DNA of 13,023 bases from SIAJ01 sp036266155 (GTDB taxonomy: Bacteria; Planctomycetota; Planctomycetia; Gemmatales; Gemmataceae), in contig DATANR010000459.1 in NCBI GenBank assembly GCA_036266155.1, positions 1-13,023 of the forward strand. The letters run 5' to 3'. This document shows positions 6,266-12,634 of this stretch, piece by piece. Positions within the stretch are counted from its first letter, which is position 1. Each line of letters begins with the position of its first letter. The position numbers and the translations under genes were made by a program. The notes under the pieces were generated by a model. That model saw nothing but the letters and a program-made list of their open reading frames with translations, did not search any database and was not told where the DNA came from.

Positions 6266-6341
6266 ACTTTTCTGACCAACTTCTCTGACGGACGTCGCCA
6301 GAGGGTCAGGTGAATTTCCGCAAGTGCTTACAGACTAACAG

Positions 6342-6383
6342 TGCCCCTCGTAGGACTCGAACCTACAACCCGCTGATTAAGAG
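6342..6383 (-). other. 3' half of tRNA-Lys(CTT): probable integrase attachment core
   Basis: Read on the minus strand, this is a tRNA 3' half: anticodon loop CTCTTAA (anticodon CTT), TCAGC, variable loop GGGTT, T-arm GTAGG-TTCGAGT-CCTAC with a perfect 5-bp stem, acceptor strand GAGGGGC and discriminator A (6342). The 15-nt spacing from TTAA to TTCGA fits a tRNA. The 5' half is missing: no D-arm and no GCCCCTC precede it, and the expected anticodon stem partner GCTGA is replaced. It lies 150 nt upstream of the integrase start. Tyrosine integrases often target tRNA 3' ends and cross over at the anticodon loop. It is not a functional tRNA gene. Confidence 0.75.
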
Positions 6384-6389
6384 GCGGGT
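6368..6389. repeat. Inverted repeat around the anticodon loop, candidate crossover core
   Basis: ACCCGC (6368-6373) and GCGGGT (6384-6389) are perfect inverted repeats around a 10-nt spacer holding the tRNA anticodon loop sequence. This is the symmetry expected of paired core-binding sites of a tyrosine recombinase. The left arm belongs to the tRNA-derived part and the right arm to non-tRNA sequence. Confidence 0.5.
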
Positions 6390-6817
6390 CCGGACACCAC
6401 TTCAGTCGTGCGAAATCAGTTACTATTTATGACTTTACTGCATCAAGCCGCCCAGAGCAAGGCGGGACGTGCGGGAGCATGAAAGAGCATCGATTCTCGG
6501 TAATTCATGCATCAGCGACTGTTGATGTACAGTAGTCCCTCGCTCCACCAGGCACATCCGGATTTGCATCGACGCCCGGAGAGCCAGTTGCGAGCGACCA
6601 AGACTTCCTGCACTATGAGGCCCGTGACGACGGCATCAAGTCCGACCGCTTGTTCCAGCCGGAGCCGGACGCCAGGACGGGGCGGCACGAGAGGGTCCGC
6701 TCCTGCTCCTCCTCCTGGCCTCCAGAAAGAGTTTCGCGTCCAGAGGCCCCTTGGAAAGGGCTTGGGTCTGGAATCTGGAAGATGGTAGGCCGAAATGTAC
6801 CGGAGATAGAACTCAAG
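6390..6817. other. Stretch without a supportable gene
   Basis: Several open frames exist here, but none has a ribosome binding site or a protein-like composition that I trust. One + strand frame over about 6560-6700 reads reasonably (DQDFLHYEARDDGIKSDRLF) and may be a gene fragment, but I cannot assign it. No tRNA remainder, clear promoter or terminator was found. Confidence 0.4.
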
Positions 6818-6830
6818 TTAGAATGGAGAC

Positions 6831-6975
6831 TTACACAAACTTTGCCAGATGGGAAATAATCCCCTTGACCCTTTTGTCCTTGATTTCGAGTGGTCCACCG
6901 ATTTGGTAGGCAGCCAACTCGGGGACGAAGATTTGTTCTTTTGACTCATGCTCGGCGGGCAATGTACGGGCATGT
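6831..6975 (-). pseudogene. Minus-strand short coding fragment in repeat copy A
   Basis: On the minus strand a frame ending at 6831 reads like a protein tail (ESKEQIFVPELAAYQIGGPL, then a lysine-rich helix). Its upstream DNA is the conserved block also found at 10953-10981, which there ends at an ATG. Relative to that copy about 10 nt after the ATG position seem lost, which puts this frame out of register with ATG 6949. From ATG 6949 the frame gives a different 43-residue product ending at 6818. It is probably a decayed member of the same small-gene family as the ORF at 10821-10955. Confidence 0.35.
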
Positions 6976-7095
6976 CCGCTGCTGTCCATTTGCTCGGGAA
7001 AACCAGTGAATCCGGATGGCGACCTTCCGCCCATGTCCGCCGCCGTGCGCCGGGCTGGCAACAGCTAGGCTACAGTTGGGGCGGGTCACCGACCT
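6943..7095. repeat. Direct repeat, copy A, left of the polymerase module
   Basis: This shares an ordered set of blocks with 10949-11085: TCATGCT, GTACGGGCATGTCCG (15 nt identical), CTTCCGCCC, GTGCGCC, a GGCAACA/GGCTACA heptamer pair and GACCTG. Read on the minus strand, the block before ATG 6949 differs from copy B at about 3 of 29 positions. The two copies flank the polymerase gene group. Confidence 0.6.
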
Positions 7096-7099
7096 GCAT

Positions 7100-7225
7100 T
7101 CAACCAATCTCAGGATCAGTCCGTCCCGTCAGTCCCGCCAGCGCCTGGACGGCAAGGACGGGAAGGCCCTTAATCGCGACGCCGTCGAGAAAGCCTATCA
7201 CCGCCGGAAGGGACAGGGGACATAA
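7100..7225 (+). pseudogene. Possible C-terminal gene fragment
   Basis: The + strand frame ending at TAA 7223-7225 reads protein-like in its last 30 codons (QRLDGKDGKALNRDAVEKAY, then a basic end). No ribosome binding site or convincing start precedes it, and it follows directly on repeat copy A. It may be the tail of a gene cut by insertion or deletion. Family not recognised. Confidence 0.25.
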
Positions 7226-7237
7226 TCTTTTGTCCCC
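7216..7237. repeat. REP-like hairpin with nearby partial copy
   Basis: GGGGACA (7216-7222) and TGTCCCC (7231-7237) form a perfect 7-bp stem with an 8-nt loop. The right arm and flank (TTTGTCCCC then TTGAT) recur at about 7268-7284 as TTTGTCCCCATTGATCCC. Such GGGGACA...TGTCCCC palindromes resemble REP sequences associated with IS200-type transposases. No transposase is seen here. Confidence 0.45.
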
Positions 7238-7397
7238 CTTGATTGCCAAAATCGTCCGACAGAACAATTTGTCCCCATTGATCCCATCACGGCACATCGC
7301 CAACAATCCCCCGTTGTGAAGGTGGCCGGTCGTGCTCGCGCGCGCCGGCCCTCCGGCACGGATCGATCCCACGAATTCTGATGGAGTTGTTTTCACC

Positions 7398-8078
7398 ATG
7401 CACGACCTTTATGACCACGGACCCCAGGGCGACGCCTTTGAACCGAACAATGCCTCCGGTGATTCGATCGACCTCGACCCCGCCAAGCTGGAGGCCGACA
7501 AGCCTAAGCCTACCGGCCACGACCCATTCGACCCGAAATACCTTGGCCTCGGCCAGGACTTCGCGGCATTCAGCCCCGTGAAGCCGAAGTGGGACATCAT
7601 CAAGGTTGAGAAACCAAGCAAGGCCCGTGTCTTTAGGGTCCATCCGACGTTTGCGTTAAAGACCTTTCTGTTGACACTCAAGGACGAAAACGAAACCTAC
7701 ATGGTCTTGCCGGAGCTGCGAGCAGCACTGGCGAACGAGTCACTGTGCGGCATCCATGCCCTGTTTCCCTGTGTGACCAAGGCAGGTACCCCATTCCTTT
7801 GGCCGATCCGAACGGCCGATCCGGACGGCAAATGGAACGTTTGGCACGAGTCCGCATTCCAGATCGCACAGAGCGCAAAGGTCCGCTGGGCGCGAATGCA
7901 GTCGAATCGGGACGCTGGCCATTATGTCGCCGGCTTTGATGTGCGGCCGCCGGATCAGCAGCAGCCGCCGACCTGGCCCGACTTGCCGTTCAGCGAGTGG
8001 CTGCGACTGGCGTTTCAGGGGTACACGATCGACAGCTTGACCCACCCGGTTCTGCGGCGCCTACGGCTGGAGGATTGA
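7398..8078 (+). CDS. Hypothetical protein (226 aa) paired with the DNA polymerase
   Basis: ATG 7398 is chosen as the first protein-like start; GGAG lies 11 nt upstream and the open frame back to 7332 is not protein-like. The first 45 residues are acidic and proline-rich, likely disordered. The rest (about 55-226) looks globular, with strands, aromatic residues and a C-terminal leucine/arginine helix (HPVLRRLRLED). No known motif is seen. The polymerase GTG follows 3 nt after the stop, so the two are surely one transcript and probably coupled. A DNA-binding or processivity role for the polymerase is a reasonable guess only. Confidence 0.75.
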   Translation: MHDLYDHGPQGDAFEPNNASGDSIDLDPAKLEADKPKPTGHDPFDPKYLGLGQDFAAFSPVKPKWDIIKVEKPSKARVFRVHPTFALKTFLLTLKDENETYMVLPELRAALANESLCGIHALFPCVTKAGTPFLWPIRTADPDGKWNVWHESAFQIAQSAKVRWARMQSNRDAGHYVAGFDVRPPDQQQPPTWPDLPFSEWLRLAFQGYTIDSLTHPVLRRLRLED

Positions 8079-8081
8079 CCA

Positions 8082-9836
8082 GTGGAGAGGCTGTCCTTTA
8101 AGGAGGTTTGGTGCGCCGACTTTGAGTTCGGGGCGGACGACGGCGAACGTCCCGTCGTCCGTTGTCTGGTCGCCACCGAGGTTCGCACTGGCCGCACCAT
8201 TCGGCAATGGCTCGACCGCGTGCCAGTGCCGGCAGCGGCACCATTCAATACCGGGCCGGACGCTCTGTTTGTTTCGTTCTTCGCATCAGCAGAGATGGGG
8301 TGCTTCCGAGTACTTGACTGGCTGATGCCGGCGCACGTTTTGGATCTGTACGCCGAGTTCAAGTGGTTGAGCTGCGGACGCGATGGGTTCCCAGGAAAGC
8401 CGTGCCTGCTCTACGCCCTTGATCACTTCGGTCTGCCGAGCATGGATGCCACCGACAAGACCGACATGCGGAACCTCGCCCTTCGCGGAGGCCCGTACAC
8501 GGCCGATGAGCAGGCGGCGATCCTGGACTACTGCGAATCCGACGTGGTAGCGCTAGTGGCATTATTGTCGAAAATGCTGCCGCACGTTGACATGCCGCGG
8601 GCAATTCTCCGCGGACGGTTCGTCAAAGCGGTAGCCGAGATGGAGTACAACGGCATCCCGATCGACGTGCCGATTCTGGCCCGGCTCGACGAGCATTGGG
8701 AATCGCTGCAACTCGACATGGTTCGGGCCGTGGACGCCGATTACGGGGTGTACGACGGCATCCACTTCCGGACAGAGCGGTTTGCCCGCTGGTTGGCCCG
8801 GCGGCACATCCCGTGGCCGCGATTGATTTCAGGCGACCTGGAACTCACGGACGAGGTGTTCAAGGAAATGGTCGTGTCTTACCCGGCCCTGGCACCACTT
8901 GTCCAACTCCGGCAGATGATGGACATACTTCGCCTGGCCGATCTGCCGGTTGGCCGGGATGGGCGAAACCGTTGTCTTTTGTCTCCGTTCGGCACCATCA
9001 CTGGCCGGTGCGCCCCCTCGACAAGCGGTTTCATCTTCGGCCGGGCCGCATGGATGCGTTCTCTGATCCGGCCCGAGGAAGGTCAGGCGCTCGCCTACAT
9101 CGACTGGTCGAGCCAAGAGTATGGCATCGGGGCGGTCCTGTCGGGCGATCCGGAGATGATCGCCGACTACGAACGCGGCGATCCGTACCTCGGATTCGCC
9201 AAGCGGATCGGCATGGTCCCGCAAGAAGGAACGAAGCACACGCACCGGCCCGAGCGCGACGTGGTCAAGCAGTTGATCCTCGGAACGCAATACGGGATGG
9301 GCGAGCAGAGCTTGGCCGTGCGGTTCAACAAGCCTGTCGTCTATGCCCGCGACTTGCTCCGACTACATCGGCAGACTTACAGGAAGTTCTGGGAATGGTC
9401 GGATGCGGCTGTCAACCTGGCCCTGTTCACTGGTCGTCTGTGGACGCGGTTCGGGTGGCAGGTGTGGACTAAGGCCGACCCGAATCCGCGGTCGCTGGCG
9501 AATTTTCCGTGCCAAGCGAATGGGGCCGAGATGCTCCGACTTGCCGCCGTAAACGTGGTCAACAGCGGCACGATGCTCAACACCACGATCCACGACGCAT
9601 TGCTCATCGAGGCCCCGGCACGGGACATCGACGCCGCAATAGCGATCGCCCAGGACGGGATGGGCCGCGCGTCTGAAGCGGTCCTGTCGGGCCTTCGGCT
9701 CCACACCGACACCAAGATCGTCGTCGCTCCGAACCGCTACCGGGACGATCGAGGTGCCGAGTTCTTCGACGAAATGGTCCGGCGACTTGACGCTCGGACG
9801 GCCGCACGGCCCCGGAGGACAGTCATCTATTGGTGA
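8082..9836 (+). CDS. Family A DNA polymerase with 3'-5' exonuclease domain (584 aa)
   Basis: GTG 8082 has GGAGG eight nt upstream. Residues about 10-165 match a DnaQ-like exonuclease: Exo I D13-F-E15 and Exo III Y150-x3-D154, with the Exo II aspartate probably near D88. Residues about 180-560 are the polymerase: TGR 307-309, motif A D341-W-S-S-Q-E346, motif B R392-x3-K396-x7-Y404-G405, the NFPCQANGAEML segment and motif C I-H504-D505-A506. The usual glutamate after HD in motif C is alanine here. There is no 5'-nuclease domain and the length is well below bacterial Pol I (about 900 aa), so this is a phage- or element-type replicative polymerase, not the host repair enzyme. The catalytic aspartates D341 and D505 are kept, so it is probably active. 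Confidence 0.9.
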   Translation: MERLSFKEVWCADFEFGADDGERPVVRCLVATEVRTGRTIRQWLDRVPVPAAAPFNTGPDALFVSFFASAEMGCFRVLDWLMPAHVLDLYAEFKWLSCGRDGFPGKPCLLYALDHFGLPSMDATDKTDMRNLALRGGPYTADEQAAILDYCESDVVALVALLSKMLPHVDMPRAILRGRFVKAVAEMEYNGIPIDVPILARLDEHWESLQLDMVRAVDADYGVYDGIHFRTERFARWLARRHIPWPRLISGDLELTDEVFKEMVVSYPALAPLVQLRQMMDILRLADLPVGRDGRNRCLLSPFGTITGRCAPSTSGFIFGRAAWMRSLIRPEEGQALAYIDWSSQEYGIGAVLSGDPEMIADYERGDPYLGFAKRIGMVPQEGTKHTHRPERDVVKQLILGTQYGMGEQSLAVRFNKPVVYARDLLRLHRQTYRKFWEWSDAAVNLALFTGRLWTRFGWQVWTKADPNPRSLANFPCQANGAEMLRLAAVNVVNSGTMLNTTIHDALLIEAPARDIDAAIAIAQDGMGRASEAVLSGLRLHTDTKIVVAPNRYRDDRGAEFFDEMVRRLDARTAARPRRTVIYW

Positions 9837-9855
9837 CCGCAAAGTGAAGCACTGA

Positions 9856-10164
9856 ATGGCAGTCAAGAAGAACAAAAAAGAGCGTGCGGTCCTGGAGCGG
9901 TGTCCCATCGAGCGGGAGTACCTTGCGGTTTTGGTCGATGCCGTTCCGCTCAAGACATGGCAGCTCGTAGGTCAGGCGGCAGCGAAAGCAGCCATCGAAG
10001 GCGACGCCCGCGCACGCGAATGGTTGACGCACCACCTGATCGAGACGGACCCGATGCGACTCACCGAGTTGGCGGCCGACAAGTCGCTCGCACACACGGC
10101 GTATGAGGAGATCTTCAAGGAAGAATGGCGCCGGAAGTACTGCCGGGCTATCAGACTTTCCTGA
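9856..10164 (+). CDS. Hypothetical helical protein (102 aa)
   Basis: ATG 9856 follows the polymerase by 19 nt, with only a weak GAAG upstream. The N-terminus is lysine-rich, followed by helices (WQLVGQAAAKAAIEGDARAR, then EWLTHHLIETDPMRLTELAA). The pattern A-I-E-G-D-A-R-A-x-x-W-L recalls small element or phage proteins of the DUF5681 or small-terminase-like kind, but the resemblance is loose. No catalytic motif. Position suggests a role with the polymerase. Confidence 0.65.
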   Translation: MAVKKNKKERAVLERCPIEREYLAVLVDAVPLKTWQLVGQAAAKAAIEGDARAREWLTHHLIETDPMRLTELAADKSLAHTAYEEIFKEEWRRKYCRAIRLS

Positions 10165-10177
10165 CGAGACTTCCGCG

Positions 10178-10291
10178 ATGGGCTGCAACGACCACAGTCC
10201 GGATGACTTGGGGCACCTCCCGCCGATGGTAGGAGGATGCTACCGACGATGGGAGACCCGCCCAGTCTCTTGTTTCTTCTCTTTCAAGTAA
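10178..10291 (+). CDS. Possible small ORF (37 aa)
   Basis: An ATG at 10178 opens a 37-codon frame with cysteines and histidines (MGCNDHSPDDLGHLPPM) and a basic aromatic end. The ribosome binding site is weak. It fills the gap between the 102-aa protein and the winged-helix gene. It may be real or just intergenic sequence. Confidence 0.25.
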   Translation: MGCNDHSPDDLGHLPPMVGGCYRRWETRPVSCFFSFK

Positions 10292-10306
10292 TGACGTGAG
10301 GACACT

Positions 10307-10708
10307 GTGGTCAGAATCGATCCATTCGACCCGAGTAGATGGCAAGCTGGCGTCCCCGACCCCGTGTCGGTCCGCGTGGTTGGCTCAAGTCTTGAACCGC
10401 CACGACGGGTTCGTGGGAAGTTCTTGAGAGGTCCGATTCCGTGGCCGTGGATACAGGCCGCAATGGCGCTACCAGGCAAAGCGGTCCACCTCGGCCTGAT
10501 GCTCTGGCTGGAGGCAGGGCTTCAGAAGTCCCTGACGGTTCACTTTTGCCTTGGACGAGCTGTTCGGCAGGGCATTCCCATCAACACCGCCCGGCGCGGT
10601 GTGAGAGCCCTCGAAGCGGCCGGTCTGGTCACTGTCCGGCGACTGCCAGGCCGTGGACTTGATGTGACGTTGGTGATCGACGACACGGACTCGAACTTAG
10701 AGGATTGA
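10307..10708 (+). CDS. Winged-helix-like DNA-binding protein (133 aa)
   Basis: GTG 10307 has GAGG five nt upstream. After a 40-residue polar N-terminus, residues about 42-130 follow a pattern I know from small proteins of integrative elements: G-P-I-P-W-P-W-I, A-x-x-L-P-G-K-A-x-H-x-G-L-x-L-W, then K-S-L-T-V, a recognition-type helix (PINTARRGVRALEAAGLVTV) and a strand-turn-strand wing (VRRLPGRGLDVTLVID). This is a winged-helix fold, so the protein probably binds DNA as a regulator or replication initiator of the module. The specific target is unknown. Confidence 0.7.
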   Translation: MVRIDPFDPSRWQAGVPDPVSVRVVGSSLEPPRRVRGKFLRGPIPWPWIQAAMALPGKAVHLGLMLWLEAGLQKSLTVHFCLGRAVRQGIPINTARRGVRALEAAGLVTVRRLPGRGLDVTLVIDDTDSNLED

Positions 10709-10711
10709 TTC

Positions 10712-10843
10712 ATGGGCAGGCGCGAGAAGTTCGGAAGAAGTCCAGACTGGCCGATTGTTGGTGGAAAAGGGATTATCCCTCTGGTTCTCGCCAAGTCCAC
10801 GTTGGAAGGCAGTTTTTGCGTCAGGCTTCGAGAAGCAAGCTGA
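10712..10843 (+). CDS. Possible small protein (43 aa)
   Basis: ATG 10712 lies 3 nt after the winged-helix stop, with AGAGGA seven nt upstream. The product is basic at the start (MGRREKFGRSPDWPIVGGKG) and hydrophobic in the middle. It may be a real small gene of this operon or the head of a truncated one; a further 19-codon frame (ATG 10844) follows directly with overlapping stop and start. Minus-strand coding at 10821-10955 overlaps its 3' end. Confidence 0.4.
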   Translation: MGRREKFGRSPDWPIVGGKGIIPLVLAKSTLEGSFCVRLREAS

Positions 10844-10955
10844 ATGAGCGCCGGAACGCTGGTAGAGTTGGCCCACGAATTGCGCCGAGCGGCGCATTGG
10901 TAGGTTTGTTCGCTTCGATCGGCCAGATTTGAAACTGTGAATCCTTTTGTGTCAT
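10821..10955 (-). CDS. Possible small minus-strand protein (44 aa) in repeat copy B
   Basis: The ATG at 10955 is preceded by the conserved block shared with repeat copy A (CGGACATGCCCGTACA and flanks). The product begins MTQKDSQFQIWPIEANKP and ends in a leucine/serine-rich tail. It has no good Shine-Dalgarno. The shared upstream block suggests a common promoter or leader for two related small genes, with this the less damaged one. It may also be a truncated gene head. Family not recognised. Confidence 0.35.
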   Translation of the reverse strand: MTQKDSQFQIWPIEANKPTNAPLGAIRGPTLPAFRRSFSLLLEA

Positions 10956-11085
10956 GCTAGGCAGGCACTGTACGGGCATGTCCGTATGTTCGGGGAGAAC
11001 TAACGTTTTGACCCGATACACTTCCGCCCGTATCCATCACTGTGCGCCCGGTTGGCTACAGTTTGGCTACATTTGACTGACCTGG
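10949..11085. repeat. Direct repeat, copy B, right of the polymerase module
   Basis: This is the partner of 6943-7095 in the same orientation. It holds the identical GTACGGGCATGTCCG, CTTCCGCCC and GTGCGCC blocks and two clear heptamers, GGCTACA at 11053-11059 and 11065-11071. It ends a few bases before the stop of a minus-strand coding remnant. It could be an element boundary, a duplicated promoter region, or integrase arm sites. Confidence 0.6.
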
Positions 11086-11087
11086 CG

Positions 11088-11390
11088 TTATTTGCGACTC
11101 AATCGAATCACAGCAGCTTTTGCGTCTTCGGCCAGCCACAGATTGGATACTCCGCTCGCCCATTTCTTGAGGAGCGCACTAGCATCTAACCCACCCGCCA
11201 GTTCCATCTCTTGCGCCGCTCGCGACTACCGCAGTTCCTCACCTTTTGGCTCGCCGCCGCGGAGCGTTTCAATTAAGCGATTCAAACGCTTCCGCGCGTC
11301 GAGCTTGTCACGCTGTTTCGCACTGCGGAACAACATGATCGCTTCGCTTGTCCGAACCAGACAAATCAAGTTTCTTAAAACCCGCAAAAC
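11088..11390 (-). pseudogene. Minus-strand gene remnant with in-frame amber codon
   Basis: The minus strand from 11390 to the TAA at 11088-11090 reads as one protein-like frame apart from a TAG at 11226-11228. Before the TAG it reads SEAIMLFRSAKQRDKLDARK and on to LIETLRGGEPKGEELR. After it, in the same frame, comes AAQEMELAGGLDASALLKKW and a helical tail. Composition and continuity suggest one gene with a nonsense mutation; two adjacent short ORFs with ATG starts are the alternative. The frame is closed upstream by a TGA at 11391-11393. No family recognised. Confidence 0.45.
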
Positions 11391-11546
11391 TCAGTTGGTT
11401 TTATGCGTTTGCACTGCATTGGATCCTCTCCCAATAACAACAACATCGGTGATCCCGAAACCCGCGCTGTAGTGCTGATTTGCCTCATATTTCAGAAATC
11501 GAGTCACACTTCCTGCAAACACGCGGGTAAAGAGTGCAGGGTGGTT
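11391..11546 (-). pseudogene. Minus-strand protein tail fragment (51 aa)
   Basis: A minus-strand frame of 51 codons ends with TGA at 11391-11393, directly before the frame of the next remnant. It reads protein-like (FLKYEANQHYSAGFGITDVV, then VIGRGSN) but has no start with a ribosome binding site and is closed upstream by a TGA at 11547-11549. It is probably the tail of a decayed gene. Other frames here are also partly open, so confidence is low. Confidence 0.3.
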
Positions 11547-11734
11547 TCATGGCTGACTAAGGTGTCAACATCTGAAATTTCCCGGAAGTCTGCGATCGTT
11601 AATTCGACGTGTCGCTGCAACCGCTCACATGCTGTTGATTGCGAAGCTCTGCGAATGTACCCTCGGTTTCTGTGTATTGGGTTTTGTTTGGCCCATCGAC
11701 TGGGGTATTCGCATAGTCTATAGGGAGACGTTCG

Positions 11735-12022
11735 ATGCCGGTAGACAATTCACGCTCGTATGTATTGGGAAGCGGCGGGGCTGGGCAGGGGCAAGGTGCA
11801 TTTCAGGCGCCGCATCCCGGCACTGCCGAGCATTTGATCGACACTGGTCTCGCCCATCAAATCCAGGCAGTATGGTGGGCGCCCATGGACAACATTAGCG
11901 ACTTGGCGAAGTTTCCTCACATCGAGGTGCAACTGCACTCCACGAGTGTTGTTAAACTTATCATTGGTGGCAGTGGCCAGCCTGGCCTGCTACGCATTCA
12001 GCTATTTCTCTTGCATGCATAG
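11735..12022 (+). CDS. Ambiguous ORF (95 aa), strand uncertain
   Basis: ATG 11735 has GGGAG with a seven-nt spacer. The product has a Gly/Gln-rich start and a hydrophobic middle (LAHQIQAVWWAPMDNI), and no known motif. The opposite strand over about 11750-11965 is also open and reads at least as protein-like (VQLHLDVRKLRQVANVVHGR), in line with the minus-strand remnants to its left. I cannot decide which strand coded, and either may be decayed. Confidence 0.25.
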   Translation: MPVDNSRSYVLGSGGAGQGQGAFQAPHPGTAEHLIDTGLAHQIQAVWWAPMDNISDLAKFPHIEVQLHSTSVVKLIIGGSGQPGLLRIQLFLLHA

Positions 12023-12378
12023 AGCCTGATTCAAAACGCCATTTTTGGCAGCCGGATTCATTGGGTTTCCGGGCATTTTCTGGGTCTTGAGACAGTTTAT
12101 AGTAACGTTGACCTTCTTTGCATGCGCAATCCGCAGCGCTCTAGTCACTGATCGATTATTTGCGACGTAACTTAGAGCGCTGCATGTGTGCTCAAACAAC
12201 TTCCGCTCATGGCAAGAGTCTTCGTGTACTGGTTTAGTGTGAATTGGAAGAATGGCCCGATTCAGTTAGGGGATCAAGGGTTTGCCTCGTTGTGTGGCGG
12301 GGTCACTGTACTGGCTTGGTAAGGGTCGATGACTGGTTCCCTGGGCGAGAGGCGAGCCGTGCAAGGAACATGGCCCGC
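12023..12378. other. Stretch without a supportable gene
   Basis: No frame here has a ribosome binding site and a protein-like reading. The stretch contains the inverted repeat at 12133-12183 and probably degraded sequence downstream of the transposase remnant. Confidence 0.4.
12133..12183. repeat. 11-bp perfect inverted repeat, 51-bp unit
   Basis: GCAGCGCTCTA (12133-12143) and TAGAGCGCTGC (12173-12183) are perfect inverted repeats around a 29-nt spacer. There is no T-tract, so it is not a usual terminator. It may be an end of a lost mobile element or a binding palindrome. Confidence 0.55.
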
Positions 12379-12515
12379 GCAGCGTTCGATCTTGCCGTTG
12401 GATTGTGGATAGTGGGAGATGTCTTGACCTGCGACGTGCCAGCGATGCGATTGAACTCCTTATAGTCTTTCGCGATGAACTGGGGGCAGTTGTCGGAGAT
12501 AATGCGAGGCCGAGC
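12379..12515 (-). pseudogene. IS3-family transposase remnant (catalytic domain, frameshifted)
   Basis: On the minus strand, 12515 down to about 12412 reads ARPRIISDNCPQFIAKDYKE, then FNRIAGTSQVKTSP. This matches the rve integrase core of IS3-family OrfB around the second catalytic aspartate (usual form RPRIISDNGPQFI). After a one-base frame change near 12411-12414, the reading continues YPQSNGKIER (12379-12408), which holds the catalytic glutamate. The cysteine after DN replaces the usual glycine. Neither the N-terminal part nor OrfA nor terminal repeats could be found, so only a decayed internal piece is left. Confidence 0.8.
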
Positions 12516-12634
12516 AGTAACGGCAAGCTCGGAGCAAGGAGATTTTGGCTCTCGTCCATCAAGTTGAACGCAATCCGTCAGGTAGGCAGCCCTATCCCAA
12601 CTACCCGCCACCGTCAGGACTGGCTACGCTGTCA

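Noticed and set aside
4888..6288. Long + strand open frame of 466 codons
   Set aside because: It is the antisense shadow of the integrase, whose catalytic motifs are clear on the other strand.
6507..6860. + strand frames between the att core and repeat copy A
   Set aside because: There is no ribosome binding site, low-complexity Ser/Pro/Arg composition and no recognisable motif; left as unassigned.
7324..7350. GGCCGG/CCGGCC inverted repeat before the 7398 gene
   Set aside because: It has a six-bp stem in very GC-rich DNA, no T-tract and nothing beyond chance.
8696..9472. + strand open frame of 258 codons in another phase
   Set aside because: It is a shadow inside the polymerase gene with Arg/Gly/Pro-rich composition.
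11092..11472. + strand open frame of 126 codons
   Set aside because: It is Ser/Arg-rich and antisense to more protein-like minus-strand fragments.
11088..12166. 11-nt match TTATTTGCGAC at 11088 and 12156
   Set aside because: A match of this length is expected by chance within 13 kb.
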